NCBI GenBank assembly: GCA_035772405.1
Contig: JAYKKM010000312.1
Location: 416,501-480,500 of the forward strand
Direction: 5' to 3'
Source: Chrysogorgia sp. JL179-B06
Taxonomy: Eukaryota; Cnidaria; Anthozoa; Scleralcyonacea; Chrysogorgiidae
Length of the DNA: 64,000 bases
Position 1 is the first letter of the stretch. Every line of letters begins with the position of its first letter. The notes under the pieces were generated by a model. That model had not been told where the DNA came from and made no database searches. It saw only the letters and a list, made by a program, of their open reading frames with translations. A program made the translations under genes and the position numbers. Positions 63,997 to 64,000 of this stretch are shown here, piece by piece.

Positions 63997-64000
63997 TTCA

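Overview
This 64 kb window is nuclear DNA of an animal, most likely a marine invertebrate and possibly a cnidarian. The evidence is GT-AG exons in large AT-rich introns, tRNA-like SINEs, decayed LINEs with a restriction-like endonuclease, Penelope-like and Ty3/Gypsy elements, and many fold-back MITEs. There are no prokaryotic operons. The host assignment rests on repeat style, not on a species match.

Host genes: five short plus-strand exons (8362-8423, 8577-8792, 21292-21396, 23695-23825, 24358-24443) join in one reading frame and look like one gene whose introns are filled with transposons. Two further phase-compatible exons lie at 53425-53531 and 63030-63112. I do not recognise the product. 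At the left end are two small intron-poor genes (187-525, 1308-1781) downstream of a repeat-rich promoter region.

Main object: 25904-37778 is a complete Polinton/Maverick-like element of 11,875 bp. It starts AG, ends CT, and is flanked by the 6-bp duplication TTCGCC. It is clearly richer in G+C than its surroundings. Its two terminal inverted repeats are 3,808 bp each, and each carries an almost entire protein-primed family-B DNA polymerase, so the element has two facing-outward polymerase genes. The 4,259-bp unique centre holds a truncated Pro/Thr/Ser-rich gene, two mini-ORFs, a LamG-like protein, a candidate ssDNA-binding protein, two small minus-strand membrane proteins, a frameshifted membrane protein and a SAP/NUMOD1-like DNA-binding protein. 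Integrase, capsid, protease and packaging ATPase are absent. I infer that the right end was copied onto the left end, which removed those genes, and that the product then integrated using enzymes supplied in trans.

Other elements: a Ty3/Gypsy element (10636-19144, 5-bp duplication CATTG) carries a reverse-oriented LINE fragment and a 3.9-kb DNA transposon (13450-17349, duplication TA). Removing the 3.9-kb transposon restores the Gypsy reading frame. A 9.4-kb transposon (39542-48905, duplication CA) has a similar start (CACT-C/G-TAAA) and similar terminal motif arrays. It contains several nested MITEs and candidate minus-strand exons. A 655-bp TTAA element (25077-25731), a two-satellite mirrored structure (4484-5377) and remnants of a second virus-like element (3720-4335 and 19393-20290) complete the left half. 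The right third (48.9-64 kb) is mostly MITEs, LINE and Penelope remnants, SINEs, microsatellites and the edge of another Gypsy element.
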